16,204 nucleotides of DNA from a bacterium (GTDB lineage: Bacteria > JACRDZ01 > JAJRWM01): positions 1 to 16,204 of the forward strand of contig JAJRWM010000112.1 in NCBI GenBank assembly GCA_024276815.1, given 5' to 3'. A program made the translations under genes and the position numbers. The notes under the pieces were generated by a model. It saw only the letters and a program-made list of their open reading frames with translations. It had not been told where the DNA came from and did no database searches. This document shows, piece by piece, positions 1 through 7,530 of this stretch (position 1 is its first letter; the number at the start of each line of letters is the position of its first letter).

Positions 1-129
1 ATACACCGTACCGTCAAGGCGCAGGTAGCGTTTGGATATCAGCAGGTTCTGGTTTAATTCGTAATACAGGGGCCGTTTGCCCAGGTATTTTGCTATTATC
101 TGGTTGACCCAGGGGTTGATTCCATTTAT
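1..129 (-). pseudogene. In-frame continuation of the DUF2723 gene beyond an internal TAA (partial at left edge)
   Basis: Directly after the TAA at 132-130, the same minus-strand frame stays open for 43 codons to the window edge. It reads like protein: it starts INGINPWVNQIIAKY and contains KRPLYYEL and KRYLRLDGTVY. The 'NPWV..I' followed by 'RP(L/V)Y' and a '(L)DG..Y' ending is the style of segment I recall after the membrane domain in DUF2723-type proteins. The segment therefore looks like the severed C-terminal part of the gene at 130-1524. I see no start codon or ribosome site of its own. Whether the break is a real nonsense mutation or a base error cannot be decided here. Confidence 0.55.
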
Positions 130-1524
130 TTAATAACGCAGTTTTTCCTCTTCGGGATTGGCGAACATTTTGGGATACCAGGCGCGGAGGTGATACCGAT
201 ACCAAGCGAATTGGGACGGCTGCATTAAGTTGGTCACGATATGCGCAACATCCCGGCGCTGATTGTTTACCGCCTGGACGAACCATAAGGGGAAAGCGAC
301 CGGATCGCTTTTGGAAAAGAAGATAGTTCCTTGAGGTAACTGCCTGATGGTGTTCTCCCCCAGATCGAGGACAAAGTAGCTTTTTCTTTGATCTACCTTT
401 TGGTAGTTAAGCGAGAGAAAAGAAGCTAAGGAAAAAATAAAAAACAGGAAGATTATGAGTTGGCCGTTTCGTTTGAGTCTTTCATCCCAGAACCGGTAAC
501 CAAACCCAATCGCCACCGCGCCGATTAAATAAACCGGCAAATAATAGTTGTTCAGCCGGCTCTGATTTAAAGGGTTAAACCTGAACCGTAAATGGAGGAT
601 GATTATCATGACCGGCAAAAAGAACAGGGTGGCGAGACCCAGGAACAGCCGCTTGTCTTTTAAAAACAGGACCAGCAGACCCCAGAGGAAAAGCAGGCTG
701 GCGCCAAAGGTATAAGTGTCAAGAAACAACCGGCGGATGAAGTCGAGGAAAAACTTCTTCCGGGAAAGCCAGTCGGTTTTGTCTTCTCGTTCCATTTGCC
801 GGTAAGCGCTGCGTTCAACGTGGGCGGAAAAATATTCGGCGAATTCCACCTGCTCCCAGTGTAAAAAAGGGTTTGTCACCGATCTGAGCGGCAGGGCGCA
901 AAAAAGAGTTAAGCCCAGAATGAAGGCGAGTAAGGCTAAAATAACTTTTTTAAAGCTCAACCGCTTAATTACTTCTAATGATCTTATCTTTAAAATCAGC
1001 CAGCCGGGTATAAACAAAAGACTTAGATAGTGAATGCCAACGCCGATCCCGGTCAACAGGCAAAGGAGAAGGTATGATCTTGAGCCGCCGGCTTGATTAA
1101 CTGAGAGAGAAAACAGGAGTGCGATCCACAGTATCAATTGCGGGTAAACCTCCGCCCCGCCGGCAGTCTGCATAATCTGAAACGTTGTCATAAAGGTCAG
1201 GGCTGCCACCAGCGCGCTTTTCCGGGAGGTCAACTTTACGACACAGACAAAAAGCAGGGCGGTCGCTAAAACAATGGAGGTTAGTGAAACCTGGTTGGTC
1301 CGCCAGCCTATATTGCCCAGCGGCAGGGTAGTGAAAACTTTTCCCGCCAGCATCCAGAAAGGATAGCCCGGAGGATGGGCAATGTCTAAATTATAAGCGG
1401 CAACGGCAAATTCCGGGCCGTCGCCGGGACTGATAACCGGTGTCATTATCTTCAAATACAACCCGCAGGACAGCAGGAGAACAGCCGTCGCGGTCAGGAT
1501 ATTAAGGGAACGCGCTTTACTCAT
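130..1524 (-). CDS. DUF2723-family membrane protein (GT117/TMEM260-like glycosyltransferase), truncated by in-frame TAA
   Basis: This is a polytopic inner-membrane protein of 464 residues up to the stop. The N-terminal membrane helix (about residues 8-28) is followed by SPGDGPEF (32-39) and HPPGYPFW (50-57). This Asp/Glu plus HPPGYP signature is characteristic of DUF2723 proteins, which are related to TMEM260-type protein O-mannosyltransferases that use lipid-linked sugar. About ten more hydrophobic helices follow, then a soluble C-terminal part. The sugar and the acceptor are unknown. The family serine in GDS(G/P)E is Gly here. I chose ATG 1524; a TTG at 1557 would add 11 residues but lies inside a perfect 10-bp hairpin. 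The ribosome site is weak (AGAGAG). The gene lies 181 nt downstream of its paralogue on the same strand and may be cotranscribed. The reading frame continues after the stop, so the full protein is probably longer. Confidence 0.8.
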   Translation of the reverse strand: MSKARSLNILTATAVLLLSCGLYLKIMTPVISPGDGPEFAVAAYNLDIAHPPGYPFWMLAGKVFTTLPLGNIGWRTNQVSLTSIVLATALLFVCVVKLTSRKSALVAALTFMTTFQIMQTAGGAEVYPQLILWIALLFSLSVNQAGGSRSYLLLCLLTGIGVGIHYLSLLFIPGWLILKIRSLEVIKRLSFKKVILALLAFILGLTLFCALPLRSVTNPFLHWEQVEFAEYFSAHVERSAYRQMEREDKTDWLSRKKFFLDFIRRLFLDTYTFGASLLFLWGLLVLFLKDKRLFLGLATLFFLPVMIIILHLRFRFNPLNQSRLNNYYLPVYLIGAVAIGFGYRFWDERLKRNGQLIIFLFFIFSLASFLSLNYQKVDQRKSYFVLDLGENTIRQLPQGTIFFSKSDPVAFPLWFVQAVNNQRRDVAHIVTNLMQPSQFAWYRYHLRAWYPKMFANPEEEKLRY

Positions 1525-1554
1525 GATGAAATCTCTCTGACGAATCGTTAACTC

Positions 1555-1580
1555 CAAACACCCGCCGTTTCGGGTGTTTG
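1555..1580. repeat. Perfect 10-bp inverted repeat between the two DUF2723 genes
   Basis: CAAACACCCG (1555-1564) pairs perfectly with CGGGTGTTTG (1571-1580) around a 6-nt loop. In minus-strand transcripts it sits 31 nt upstream of ATG 1524. Neither strand has a T-run after the stem, so it is not a classical Rho-independent terminator. It could be a weak terminator or attenuator after the TPR-containing gene, a leader hairpin or an operator. Confidence 0.5.
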
Positions 1581-1644
1581 ACGAGCTTACCCAAAGCTCC
1601 TCCCGGTTAAAGTTTTAGTGCTGGACTACTCGCACGATAGATAT

Positions 1645-1688
1645 GGGGGAAGGTTTGGAACCCCCGTTTTTACTAAAAAGGGGGGGGG
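1645..1688. repeat. Competing hairpins and a 9-G run just 3' of the TPR-containing DUF2723 gene
   Basis: On the plus strand GGGGG (1645-1649) can pair with CCCCC (1661-1665), followed by GTTTTT. The same CCCCC plus TTTTT (1667-1671) can instead pair with AAAAA (1675-1679) and GGGGG (1681-1685), with one G-G mismatch and a 3-nt loop. The stop codon of the minus-strand gene at 1706 lies 18 nt away, so this is the natural place for its terminator. The T-run favours termination of plus-strand (antisense) transcripts. Nine consecutive Gs (1680-1688) may be prone to length errors. Confidence 0.45.
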
Positions 1689-1705
1689 CAGGGTTCTTGT
1701 TTTTA

Positions 1706-3769
1706 TCAAAAAAGAGACCCCTGGTCCTTTTTCTTTTCCAGCAGCCGTTGGTAATTATAATAGATTCCCCGCTCCCGCGGATTTAAATCCAGCGCTTTTT
1801 TATAATTTTCGAGAGCTTTCGCGTCTTGGCCGGTTTCTTCAAAAGCGATGCCCAGAAAATTATAAACGTCCGCGGACGGCTCAAGTCCGGAAGCTGTCTT
1901 CAAAGGAGCTAAAGCGTCTTTGTACCGCTCGCTCAATATCAGTAACCGTCCCAGACGAAAGGCCGCGTCAGCGAAAGCGGGGTTTTTCTGATAAATTTTC
2001 TGAAAGGCCGCCGCCGCTTTTTCCTTTTCTCCCAAGATTTCCAGGGTTAATCCCGCTTGATAGAAACCCGGTAATATTTGGGGGTAAGCCGTTGAAAAAT
2101 AATTGAACTCCCGAACGGCCATTCTCAGGGCGGAGACCTTTCGCCGACCGTAGTATTTTAGCAGCAAACCATAATTATAATGCTCCCCAACCACCATTCC
2201 GCTTAGTTCTGAGGCCCGGGAGATTTCTTCCAGGCCCCGGTTTAACTTCCCGCTCCGCATCAGGAAGAGACTTCTGAAAAGTCGATACTTACTCAAGGTA
2301 AACCGGCTCATCATATCCGTAAACTCAGGCTGATTATTAAACCCCCTGATCCGGTAAAAGGAAGGCCAGTCGGGAGGCGGCGCGCTCTCCGGGGTAATGA
2401 AAAACAAACGGTAAGCGGGGAAAGGTTCATTCCGGTCGGTTAACGGCATCGCGGTAAAAAGGGTTTTCTCCTGATTAAACTTTTGAGCCGGGAAAATCGC
2501 CGAACCGGTAATTTGGCTTGCCGGATAGTAGCCTCTTACGTATTTGACGTAAGCCAGGGGAAAAGAAGACACGTCTCCGGTGCTCAGTATGCCGTAATCA
2601 GGAGAGGGTAAAGAGTTAAGCAGGTTGCAGGCGTAATCGAAGGCCAGAAAATTCCGGCGTTCTGAAGAGGCTCTTCGGCTGAAGGCTGATAACGGCAACG
2701 ATAAACAAAGAATGACCGCCAGATACGTCCGGCGTTGTTTGGGACAGAACTTCATTGTTGCCAGCAGGCCTTTGCCAACCGGAAGAAGCATGATGATAAA
2801 CATCGGCGTCAGGAATTTCGGCCCCAGCGCGTAGGCTTCCGCCCAGGAAGGATAAGCGCTTATCTGAACCATCGCGAGAAAAAACACCGAATACATGACC
2901 AGGTGTCCCAGCGCGTAAAATCGATTTTCCTGATAAATCATGATTAAGCCGGCTAGCCAGAAAAGCAGGAATATCCCGAAGGTTGACCAGCATATCCTCG
3001 CCAGATAAATCGCTTGTTGAAGGTAATCCGACCAAGACTTGCCCCGCTTGACCTCCGTTCTGTTTTCCCAGTCCTTCAAGGTTATTTTGGCCAGGAGCTT
3101 CTGGTATGAGACCGGCTCGCCCCAGGAGGGGGTTGGCGCTTGCCTGGCCCGAAGCGGCAGATAGATGATGGTCAGCAGGCCCAGGGACGCCAGGAAGATG
3201 ACAAAAATGAGGTTCCCGGGTTGCCAGAACTTTCTCGTGGTCCAGCATAATAAACCGGGGACCAGTAACAGGAAAGCGTAATGGCCGGCTATGCCCAGAC
3301 CGCTCAGGAGCGTGGCGGCAAAGTAATTCTGTTTTTTCAAGGAATAGATCGTCAGGATCAGACACAACCAGAACAGCGGGTAAACTTCACTGATTACGCT
3401 CATGCTGGCCGTTGCGGAAATTAAGCCGAAGAAGAGACTTCCTCCCAAGGCGATTAGCCAGGAAAGTTTTTTGTCATTCAGACCGGCCAGAACAAGAATA
3501 AAGATTAATGACGAGTTGCCCGCGTTCAATAGCGAGTTAAGCAGGTTTTGCCGGAAAGCGATTTCCCCGACCGGCAGAAATGTCCAGATTTTACTGACCA
3601 GCAGGTAGAAAGGGTACCCGGGGGGATGGCCAACGCCCAGGTTATAGGCGGCGGTTATTAACTCAGGGCTGTCGCCGGGAGAAATCGTGGGCGCGAGCAA
3701 CTTTAAATAGTACCCGAACAAAAGTAAAAAGATGATGATAGCCAAGCTGTTTGGTCTGGTTTTCTTCAT
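1706..3769 (-). CDS. DUF2723-family membrane glycosyltransferase-like protein with C-terminal TPR repeats
   Basis: From ATG 3769 this is a 687-residue protein. The N-terminal helix (about residues 9-26) leads into SPGDSPEL (30-37) and HPPGYPFY (48-55), the acidic and HPPGYP signatures of DUF2723/GT117-type enzymes. A series of membrane helices runs to about residue 365. A soluble domain and, from roughly residue 570, three or so tetratricopeptide repeats follow (for example a unit with LGIAFEETGQDAKALENY). By family it should transfer a sugar from a lipid carrier to an exported protein or other acceptor; the TPR part may bind the partner. Substrate and acceptor are inference only. A TTG at 3778 would add three residues; neither start has a good Shine-Dalgarno. 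A candidate promoter sits close upstream, implying a very short leader. The stop is TGA. Confidence 0.85.
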   Translation of the reverse strand: MKKTRPNSLAIIIFLLLFGYYLKLLAPTISPGDSPELITAAYNLGVGHPPGYPFYLLVSKIWTFLPVGEIAFRQNLLNSLLNAGNSSLIFILVLAGLNDKKLSWLIALGGSLFFGLISATASMSVISEVYPLFWLCLILTIYSLKKQNYFAATLLSGLGIAGHYAFLLLVPGLLCWTTRKFWQPGNLIFVIFLASLGLLTIIYLPLRARQAPTPSWGEPVSYQKLLAKITLKDWENRTEVKRGKSWSDYLQQAIYLARICWSTFGIFLLFWLAGLIMIYQENRFYALGHLVMYSVFFLAMVQISAYPSWAEAYALGPKFLTPMFIIMLLPVGKGLLATMKFCPKQRRTYLAVILCLSLPLSAFSRRASSERRNFLAFDYACNLLNSLPSPDYGILSTGDVSSFPLAYVKYVRGYYPASQITGSAIFPAQKFNQEKTLFTAMPLTDRNEPFPAYRLFFITPESAPPPDWPSFYRIRGFNNQPEFTDMMSRFTLSKYRLFRSLFLMRSGKLNRGLEEISRASELSGMVVGEHYNYGLLLKYYGRRKVSALRMAVREFNYFSTAYPQILPGFYQAGLTLEILGEKEKAAAAFQKIYQKNPAFADAAFRLGRLLILSERYKDALAPLKTASGLEPSADVYNFLGIAFEETGQDAKALENYKKALDLNPRERGIYYNYQRLLEKKKDQGSLF

Positions 3770-3796
3770 AAGCGCCAATGCCGATGGATTTTACTT

Positions 3797-3825
3797 ATTC
3801 TATCTTTAGTTAACTGAATGAGCAA
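3797..3825 (-). promoter_or_regulatory. Candidate sigma-70-type promoter for the DUF2723 genes
   Basis: Read on the minus strand, TTGCTC (3825-3820) and TAGAAT (3802-3797) are separated by 17 nt. The -10 matches the consensus at five of six positions and the -35 at three. The expected start of transcription near 3790 gives a leader of about 10-20 nt before the start codon, in keeping with the absence of a clear ribosome site. Confidence 0.4.
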
Positions 3826-3841
3826 TCCCCGGCCCGGAAAA

Positions 3842-3879
3842 CAGGCGGGGTCAGTATCCCGAGCCGGGATTGGTGCCTG
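3842..3879. repeat. Nested inverted repeat in the divergent intergenic region
   Basis: ATCCCG (3856-3861) and CGGGAT (3865-3870) form a perfect inverted repeat around AGC. They are flanked by CAGGC (3842-3846) and GCCTG (3875-3879), also perfectly inverted. No T-run follows on either strand. The location between two divergent promoters would suit a regulator-binding site, but I recognise no known operator. Confidence 0.35.
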
Positions 3880-3961
3880 ATGATATTTTGCCCCGGAATG
3901 TTAGCCAAAAGATTAAAAGCAACCATTCATCCCTGAAAAACAACCGTTCGTGTAAAAAACG

Positions 3962-3991
3962 TTGGGGAGCCGGGCGTTCCCTGCGTATACT
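3962..3991 (+). promoter_or_regulatory. Candidate sigma-70-type promoter of the nuo operon
   Basis: TTGGGG (3962-3967) and TATACT (3986-3991) are spaced by 18 nt. The -10 matches the consensus at five of six positions; the -35 is weak (TTG only). Transcription would begin near 3998, about 40 nt before nuoA. It is the best-looking promoter in the 258-nt gap. Confidence 0.4.
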
Positions 3992-4022
3992 GGCAACGTT
4001 GTAAATCCCTCTGAAAGTTATC

Positions 4023-4027
4023 AGGAG
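4023..4027 (+). promoter_or_regulatory. Ribosome binding site of nuoA
   Basis: AGGAG with a 9-nt spacer to ATG 4037 fixes the start of the first gene of the operon. Confidence 0.7.
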
Positions 4028-4036
4028 CGATAGCGG

Positions 4037-4396
4037 ATGCTGACCAATTATGTTGGAGTGCTGTTTCTTTTCATCTTTGCCTTGATTCTGCCGGCTTTGA
4101 TGATAACGCTGAGTAAAATTATCGCTCCCAGCAATCCCAGCGCGGAGAAGTCCTCAACCTACGAGTGCGGGATCGAGCCTCTGGGGGACGCCAACACGCC
4201 GCAGTCCATGCACTTTTACGTGATCGCCATTTTGTTTGTTATCTTTGATGTGGAAACCTTGTTCCTCTTTCCCTGGGCGATCAGTTATGATCTGCTGGGT
4301 ATTTTCGGCCTGATTGAAATGATTATCTTTATCGTGATTTTACTGGTGGGCTTTATTTATGCCTGGAAGAAAGGGGCGCTGGATTGGGTCTCATAG
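4037..4396 (+). CDS. nuoA: NADH-quinone oxidoreductase subunit A
   Basis: A small membrane subunit (119 residues, usual length) at the junction of the membrane and peripheral arms of complex I, helping to shape the quinone pocket with NuoH and NuoJ. Three membrane helices are visible (about 5-27, 63-83 and 89-110). The loop between helices 1 and 2 holds the conserved YECGIEP (42-48, with the Cys at 44), and helix 2 carries [11 protein letters not shown], both diagnostic of NuoA. It is the first gene of the operon, and its last 13 nt overlap the start of nuoB, which suggests translational coupling. It ends with TAG. Confidence 0.97.
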   Translation: MLTNYVGVLFLFIFALILPALMITLSKIIAPSNPSAEKSSTYECGIEPLGDANTPQSMHFYVIAILFVIFDVETLFLFPWAISYDLLGIFGLIEMIIFIVILLVGFIYAWKKGALDWVS

Positions 4397-4863
4397 AAAA
4401 CCGCTTTGAAAAAAATGTTCTGGTGACGACGGTTGATTCCGTGCTGAACTGGGCCAGGACTTCGTCCATGTGGCCGCTGACTTTTGGTTTGGCCTGTTGC
4501 GCTATCGAAATGATGGCTACCGGGTCGGCCCATTATGACCTGGATCGTTTTGGTATCATCTTCCGGGCCACGCCTCGTCAAGCTGACATCATTATTATCG
4601 CCGGGACGGTGACCAAAAAAATGGTTCCGCCTATTCTCAAGGTTTATAACCAGATGCCTGACCCCAAGTGGGTCGTCGCCATGGGCAGTTGCGCCACCAC
4701 CGGCGGGCCGTTCAAGACCTACTCGGTGGTTCAGGGTATTGACAAGTATCTGCCGGTTGACGTTTACGTGCCGGGTTGTCAGCCTCGTCCGCAAACCCTG
4801 ATCGCGTCGTTGGTTCATTTGCAGGATAAGATTAAGGCTGAGCATACTATCGCTAAAAAGTGA
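4384..4863 (+). CDS. nuoB: NADH-quinone oxidoreductase subunit B (N2 cluster)
   Basis: A peripheral-arm subunit (159 residues) that binds 4Fe-4S cluster N2, the last carrier before quinone. The ligands are visible: the adjacent pair C38-C39 in [12 protein letters not shown]103 in MGSCATTGG and C132 in [13 protein letters not shown] start is needed: it yields MGLIENRF..., which matches the family N-terminus, and no ATG or GTG lies in frame before the conserved LVTT(V/L)D segment. AAGGGG (4371-4376) lies 7 nt upstream, inside nuoA. The motif after the last ligand is usually PGCPPRPE, so Gln at both variable positions is a mild departure. An 8-nt gap separates it from nuoC. Confidence 0.97.
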   Translation: MGLIENRFEKNVLVTTVDSVLNWARTSSMWPLTFGLACCAIEMMATGSAHYDLDRFGIIFRATPRQADIIIIAGTVTKKMVPPILKVYNQMPDPKWVVAMGSCATTGGPFKTYSVVQGIDKYLPVDVYVPGCQPRPQTLIASLVHLQDKIKAEHTIAKK

Positions 4864-4866
4864 GGA
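4862..4866 (+). promoter_or_regulatory. Ribosome binding site supporting the TTG start of nuoC
   Basis: GAGGA overlapping the nuoB stop codon lies 5 nt before TTG 4872. No in-frame ATG is available nearby, so this site decides the start. Confidence 0.6.
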
Positions 4867-4871
4867 AGTAA

Positions 4872-5342
4872 TTGAGTCGTTCTATCGCTCCCAAGCTGGT
4901 CGAGAAAATAAAACTTGAGTTCGACGATGTCATTCTGGATATCAGCAGGTTCCAGGAGCAGACAACGGTTTGTCTCAAGGCTGAGCATACCCGCCAGGTT
5001 TGCGAATTCCTGAAAAACGAGAAGGACCTGGATTTTAATCTTCTGCTGGATCTGGCCGGCGCGCATTATCCTGACCGGGAACGTGATTTCGAAGTTATTT
5101 ATAATTATTATTCTTTAACCCACAAACATTTTCTGCGTTTGAAAGCACAGATTAAGGGTGATCCGCCTCGGGTCGCCACCATCAGCGATCTCTGGAAGGC
5201 GGCTGACTGGCTGGAAAGAGAGGCTTATGATATGTACGGTATCATTTTTGAGGGCCATCCCAACTTGAAGCGTTTGTTCCTGGACGATTCCTGGATCGGT
5301 TTTCCCTTGCGCAAAGATTATCCTCTGGAGGGTAGAGATTAA
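4872..5342 (+). CDS. nuoC: NADH-quinone oxidoreductase subunit C
   Basis: A peripheral-arm scaffold subunit (30-kDa subunit homologue) of 156 residues that packs against NuoD and NuoB and carries no cofactor. The family signature WLEREAYDMYGIIFEGHPNL is present, followed by LKRLFLDDSW and the closing FPLRKDYPLEG. It is at the short end of the family and is not fused to NuoD, unlike in Escherichia coli. It starts with TTG behind GAGGA. Its TAA overlaps the ATG of nuoD by one base, a typical coupled arrangement. Confidence 0.95.
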   Translation: MSRSIAPKLVEKIKLEFDDVILDISRFQEQTTVCLKAEHTRQVCEFLKNEKDLDFNLLLDLAGAHYPDRERDFEVIYNYYSLTHKHFLRLKAQIKGDPPRVATISDLWKAADWLEREAYDMYGIIFEGHPNLKRLFLDDSWIGFPLRKDYPLEGRD

Positions 5343-6532
5343 TGTGTCCCGCTAAGGTCATGCCGGAAAAAAGGCGCGTCAAGATTCACATGGGGCCGCA
5401 GCATCCTTCCACCCATGGCGTGTTGCATCTTGTCCTCACCCTGCACGGGGAGCGGATCAGCAAGGTGGAGTGCGAAGTCGGTTTCCTGCACCGGGGCATG
5501 GAAAAGATCGCTGAAAATTTGCAGTATCAACAGTTTCTGCCCTATCCTGAAAGGCTGGATTACCTGTCCGGTCTGGTTCATCCCATGGCGCTTTGCCTGA
5601 CCGTGGAAAAAATGATGGACATTGAAGTGCCGAAACGCGCCGCCTACATCAGGGTTATCCTGGCTGAACTGAGTCGGATTGCCAGCCATCTGTTGTGGTT
5701 GGCGACCCACGCTTTGGACATTGGGGCGATGACCGTGTTTATGTACGCTTTCCGGGAACGGGAGGCGATTCTGAATATTTTCGAAATGGTGACCGGCGGA
5801 CGGATGACCTTTAATTACTTCCGTTTTGGCGGTTGCAAGCAGGACGTACCCGCTGGTTTCGTTGAGCGGGTCAACCAGTTTATCTATGATTTCCCCTCCC
5901 GCATGCAGGACTATGAGACCTTGCTGACCAACAACCGCATCTGGTTGTTGCGAACCAGGGATATCGGCCATCTGTCCGCCGAGGATGCTATCAACTACGG
6001 CGTGACCGGTTCGACCTTGCGGGGCAGCGGGGTTGATTATGATGTTCGCAAGGAGTTTCCCTACTCCTGCTACGAGGAGTTTGATGTTGAGGTGCCTCTG
6101 TCGGATCGCTGTGACACTTACGGGCGGTACCTGGTTCGGCTGGAGGAAATGCGCCAGAGTCTGCGCATCATCAAGCAGGCTTGTCAGAATCTGCCTGAGG
6201 GAGACATCATCGCTGACGATCCGAGAGTTAAGCTGCCGAAAAAAGAAGAAGCTTTCAATAACATGGAAACCATGATCAGGTATTGTTGTTCGGTCATGGA
6301 AGGTTTTTCGCCGCCGGCCGGCGAGACCTATATGAGCGTGGAAGCGCCCAAGGGCGAGCTTGGTTATTACCTGGTTTCGGATGGTTCGCCCAAGCCGTAT
6401 CGTCTGAAGATCAGGGTCCCCAGTCTGCTTAATCTGGCGCCTTTGGATTTAATGAGCCGCGGTCATCTGATCGCTGATATTGTCGCGATTATTGGTACGT
6501 TGGACATCGTTCTTGGCGATGTTGATAAATAA
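5342..6532 (+). CDS. nuoD: NADH-quinone oxidoreductase subunit D (quinone site)
   Basis: The 49-kDa-type subunit (396 residues) forming most of the quinone-reduction site with NuoB and NuoH. The N-terminal loop GPQHPSTHGVLH contains H25. Y74 in ERLDYL lies 49 residues later, matching the spacing of the quinone-binding His and Tyr known from Thermus. GFLHRGMEK (47-55) and the C-terminal HLIADIVA...DIVLGDVDK are NuoD signatures. The paired CxxC motifs of [NiFe]-hydrogenase large subunits are absent, so this is a quinone-type enzyme. GGAGGG (5327-5332) with a 9-nt spacer supports ATG 5342. In most bacteria nuoEFG follow nuoD; here nuoH follows at once. Confidence 0.97.
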   Translation: MCPAKVMPEKRRVKIHMGPQHPSTHGVLHLVLTLHGERISKVECEVGFLHRGMEKIAENLQYQQFLPYPERLDYLSGLVHPMALCLTVEKMMDIEVPKRAAYIRVILAELSRIASHLLWLATHALDIGAMTVFMYAFREREAILNIFEMVTGGRMTFNYFRFGGCKQDVPAGFVERVNQFIYDFPSRMQDYETLLTNNRIWLLRTRDIGHLSAEDAINYGVTGSTLRGSGVDYDVRKEFPYSCYEEFDVEVPLSDRCDTYGRYLVRLEEMRQSLRIIKQACQNLPEGDIIADDPRVKLPKKEEAFNNMETMIRYCCSVMEGFSPPAGETYMSVEAPKGELGYYLVSDGSPKPYRLKIRVPSLLNLAPLDLMSRGHLIADIVAIIGTLDIVLGDVDK

Positions 6533-6540
6533 GGTTAATT

Positions 6541-6545
6541 AGGAG
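6541..6545 (+). promoter_or_regulatory. Ribosome binding site that decides the nuoH start
   Basis: AGGAG lies 6 nt before ATG 6552 but only 3 nt before the in-frame TTG at 6549, so ATG is the better start. Confidence 0.65.
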
Positions 6546-6551
6546 AATTTG

Positions 6552-7511
6552 ATGCCGGCCTTACTGCTTCTGGCGATTAAAGTGATTCTTACGGTGACGG
6601 TTGTTTTGCTGACCGTCGCTTACTGCGTATATGCCGAGAGAAAAGTTATCGGTCACATGCAGCAGCGGCCGGGTCCGCAGTTTGTTGGCTGGCGCGGTTT
6701 GTTGCAGTCGCCCGCGGACGTTCTCAAGCTGATCATCAAGGAAGACATCGTTCCCACCAAGGCTGACAAGTTTATCCACTTCATCGCTCCGGTTCTCTGT
6801 CTGGTGCCGGCGGTGCTGGCTTTGGCACCGATACCTTTTAACAAGTCGGGTAGTCTGTTGATCGCTGACATTAATATCGGCGTTCTTTACATTCTGGCGG
6901 TTTCCGAACTGGGCATTTTCGGCATTATCCTGGCTGGCTGGGGATCCAACAGTAAGTATTCCCTGATGGGCGCGATGCGTTCGGCCGCCCAGATGGTCAG
7001 CTATGAAGTTGCCCTGGGTCTTTCCTTGGTGGGTGTTTTCATGATGTCCGGCTCGATGTCCATGGTTGAGATCAGCAAGGCTCAGTCGGGAAGCGTCTGG
7101 TACATACTGCCTCAGTTCCTGGGCTTTTTTGTCTATTGCGTCGCGGCGGTCGCGGAGACCAACCGGACGCCTTTCGACTTGCCGGAAGCCGAGACCGAAC
7201 TGGTCGCCGGTTTCCACGTTGAGTATAGCGGTATGAAGTTCGCTTTCTTCTTTTTAGCGGAATATACCAACATGATCGTTGTTTCCAGTATCGCCGCCAC
7301 CTGTTTCCTGGGCGGCGCCTCAGGCTGGTTGTTGCCGCCGCTGGTTTGGTATCTGATTAAAGTTTACGCGTTTCTGTTTATCTTTTTCTGGTTGAGGGCA
7401 ACCTTCCCTCGTTATCGCTATGACCAGCTAATGGAAATCGGTTGGAAGTTTCTGATTCCCCTGGCTTTGGCCAATGTTGTTATCACCGCGTTAATTAAAG
7501 CGTATATATAG
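6552..7511 (+). CDS. nuoH: NADH-quinone oxidoreductase subunit H
   Basis: A membrane subunit (319 residues from ATG 6552) with about eight helices that joins the quinone cavity to the proton channels. AERKVIGHMQQRPGP (28-42) ends the first helix and GLLQSPADVLKL forms the amphipathic helix beneath the quinone chamber. ETNRTPFDLPEAETELV (from residue 202) is the acidic cytoplasmic loop. RATFPRYRYDQLMEIGWK lies near the C-terminus. All are hallmarks of NuoH. It stops with TAG. The direct nuoD-nuoH junction (19 nt) is where nuoEFG are missing. Confidence 0.97.
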   Translation: MPALLLLAIKVILTVTVVLLTVAYCVYAERKVIGHMQQRPGPQFVGWRGLLQSPADVLKLIIKEDIVPTKADKFIHFIAPVLCLVPAVLALAPIPFNKSGSLLIADINIGVLYILAVSELGIFGIILAGWGSNSKYSLMGAMRSAAQMVSYEVALGLSLVGVFMMSGSMSMVEISKAQSGSVWYILPQFLGFFVYCVAAVAETNRTPFDLPEAETELVAGFHVEYSGMKFAFFFLAEYTNMIVVSSIAATCFLGGASGWLLPPLVWYLIKVYAFLFIFFWLRATFPRYRYDQLMEIGWKFLIPLALANVVITALIKAYI

Positions 7512-7517
7512 TTTCGC

Positions 7518-7522
7518 AGGAG
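7518..7522 (+). promoter_or_regulatory. Ribosome binding site supporting the TTG start of nuoI
   Basis: AGGAG lies 8 nt before TTG 7531. The next in-frame ATG is too far inside the gene to keep the N-terminal amphipathic segment. Confidence 0.65.
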
Positions 7523-7530
7523 AGCACAAG

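Noticed and set aside
1555-1580. Classical Rho-independent terminator
   Set aside because: The stem is perfect but no T-run follows it on either strand.
1618-2106. 162-codon plus-strand open frame opposite the TPR-containing gene
   Set aside because: It is antisense to the TPR coding region, Pro/Arg-rich and without family features or a ribosome site; the minus-strand gene explains the region.
2616-3365. 249-codon second minus-strand frame inside the larger DUF2723 gene
   Set aside because: It overlaps a well-supported membrane protein in another frame and has a composition typical of a shifted reading of it.
5342-6532. [NiFe]-hydrogenase (group 4) large subunit instead of NuoD, making this a formate hydrogenlyase-like complex
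   Set aside because: The N- and C-terminal CxxC nickel ligands are missing and the quinone-site His and Tyr are present.
6561-7217. 218-codon minus-strand open frame opposite nuoH
   Set aside because: A Gln/Arg/Asn-rich antisense shadow of a hydrophobic gene; it has no recognisable domain.
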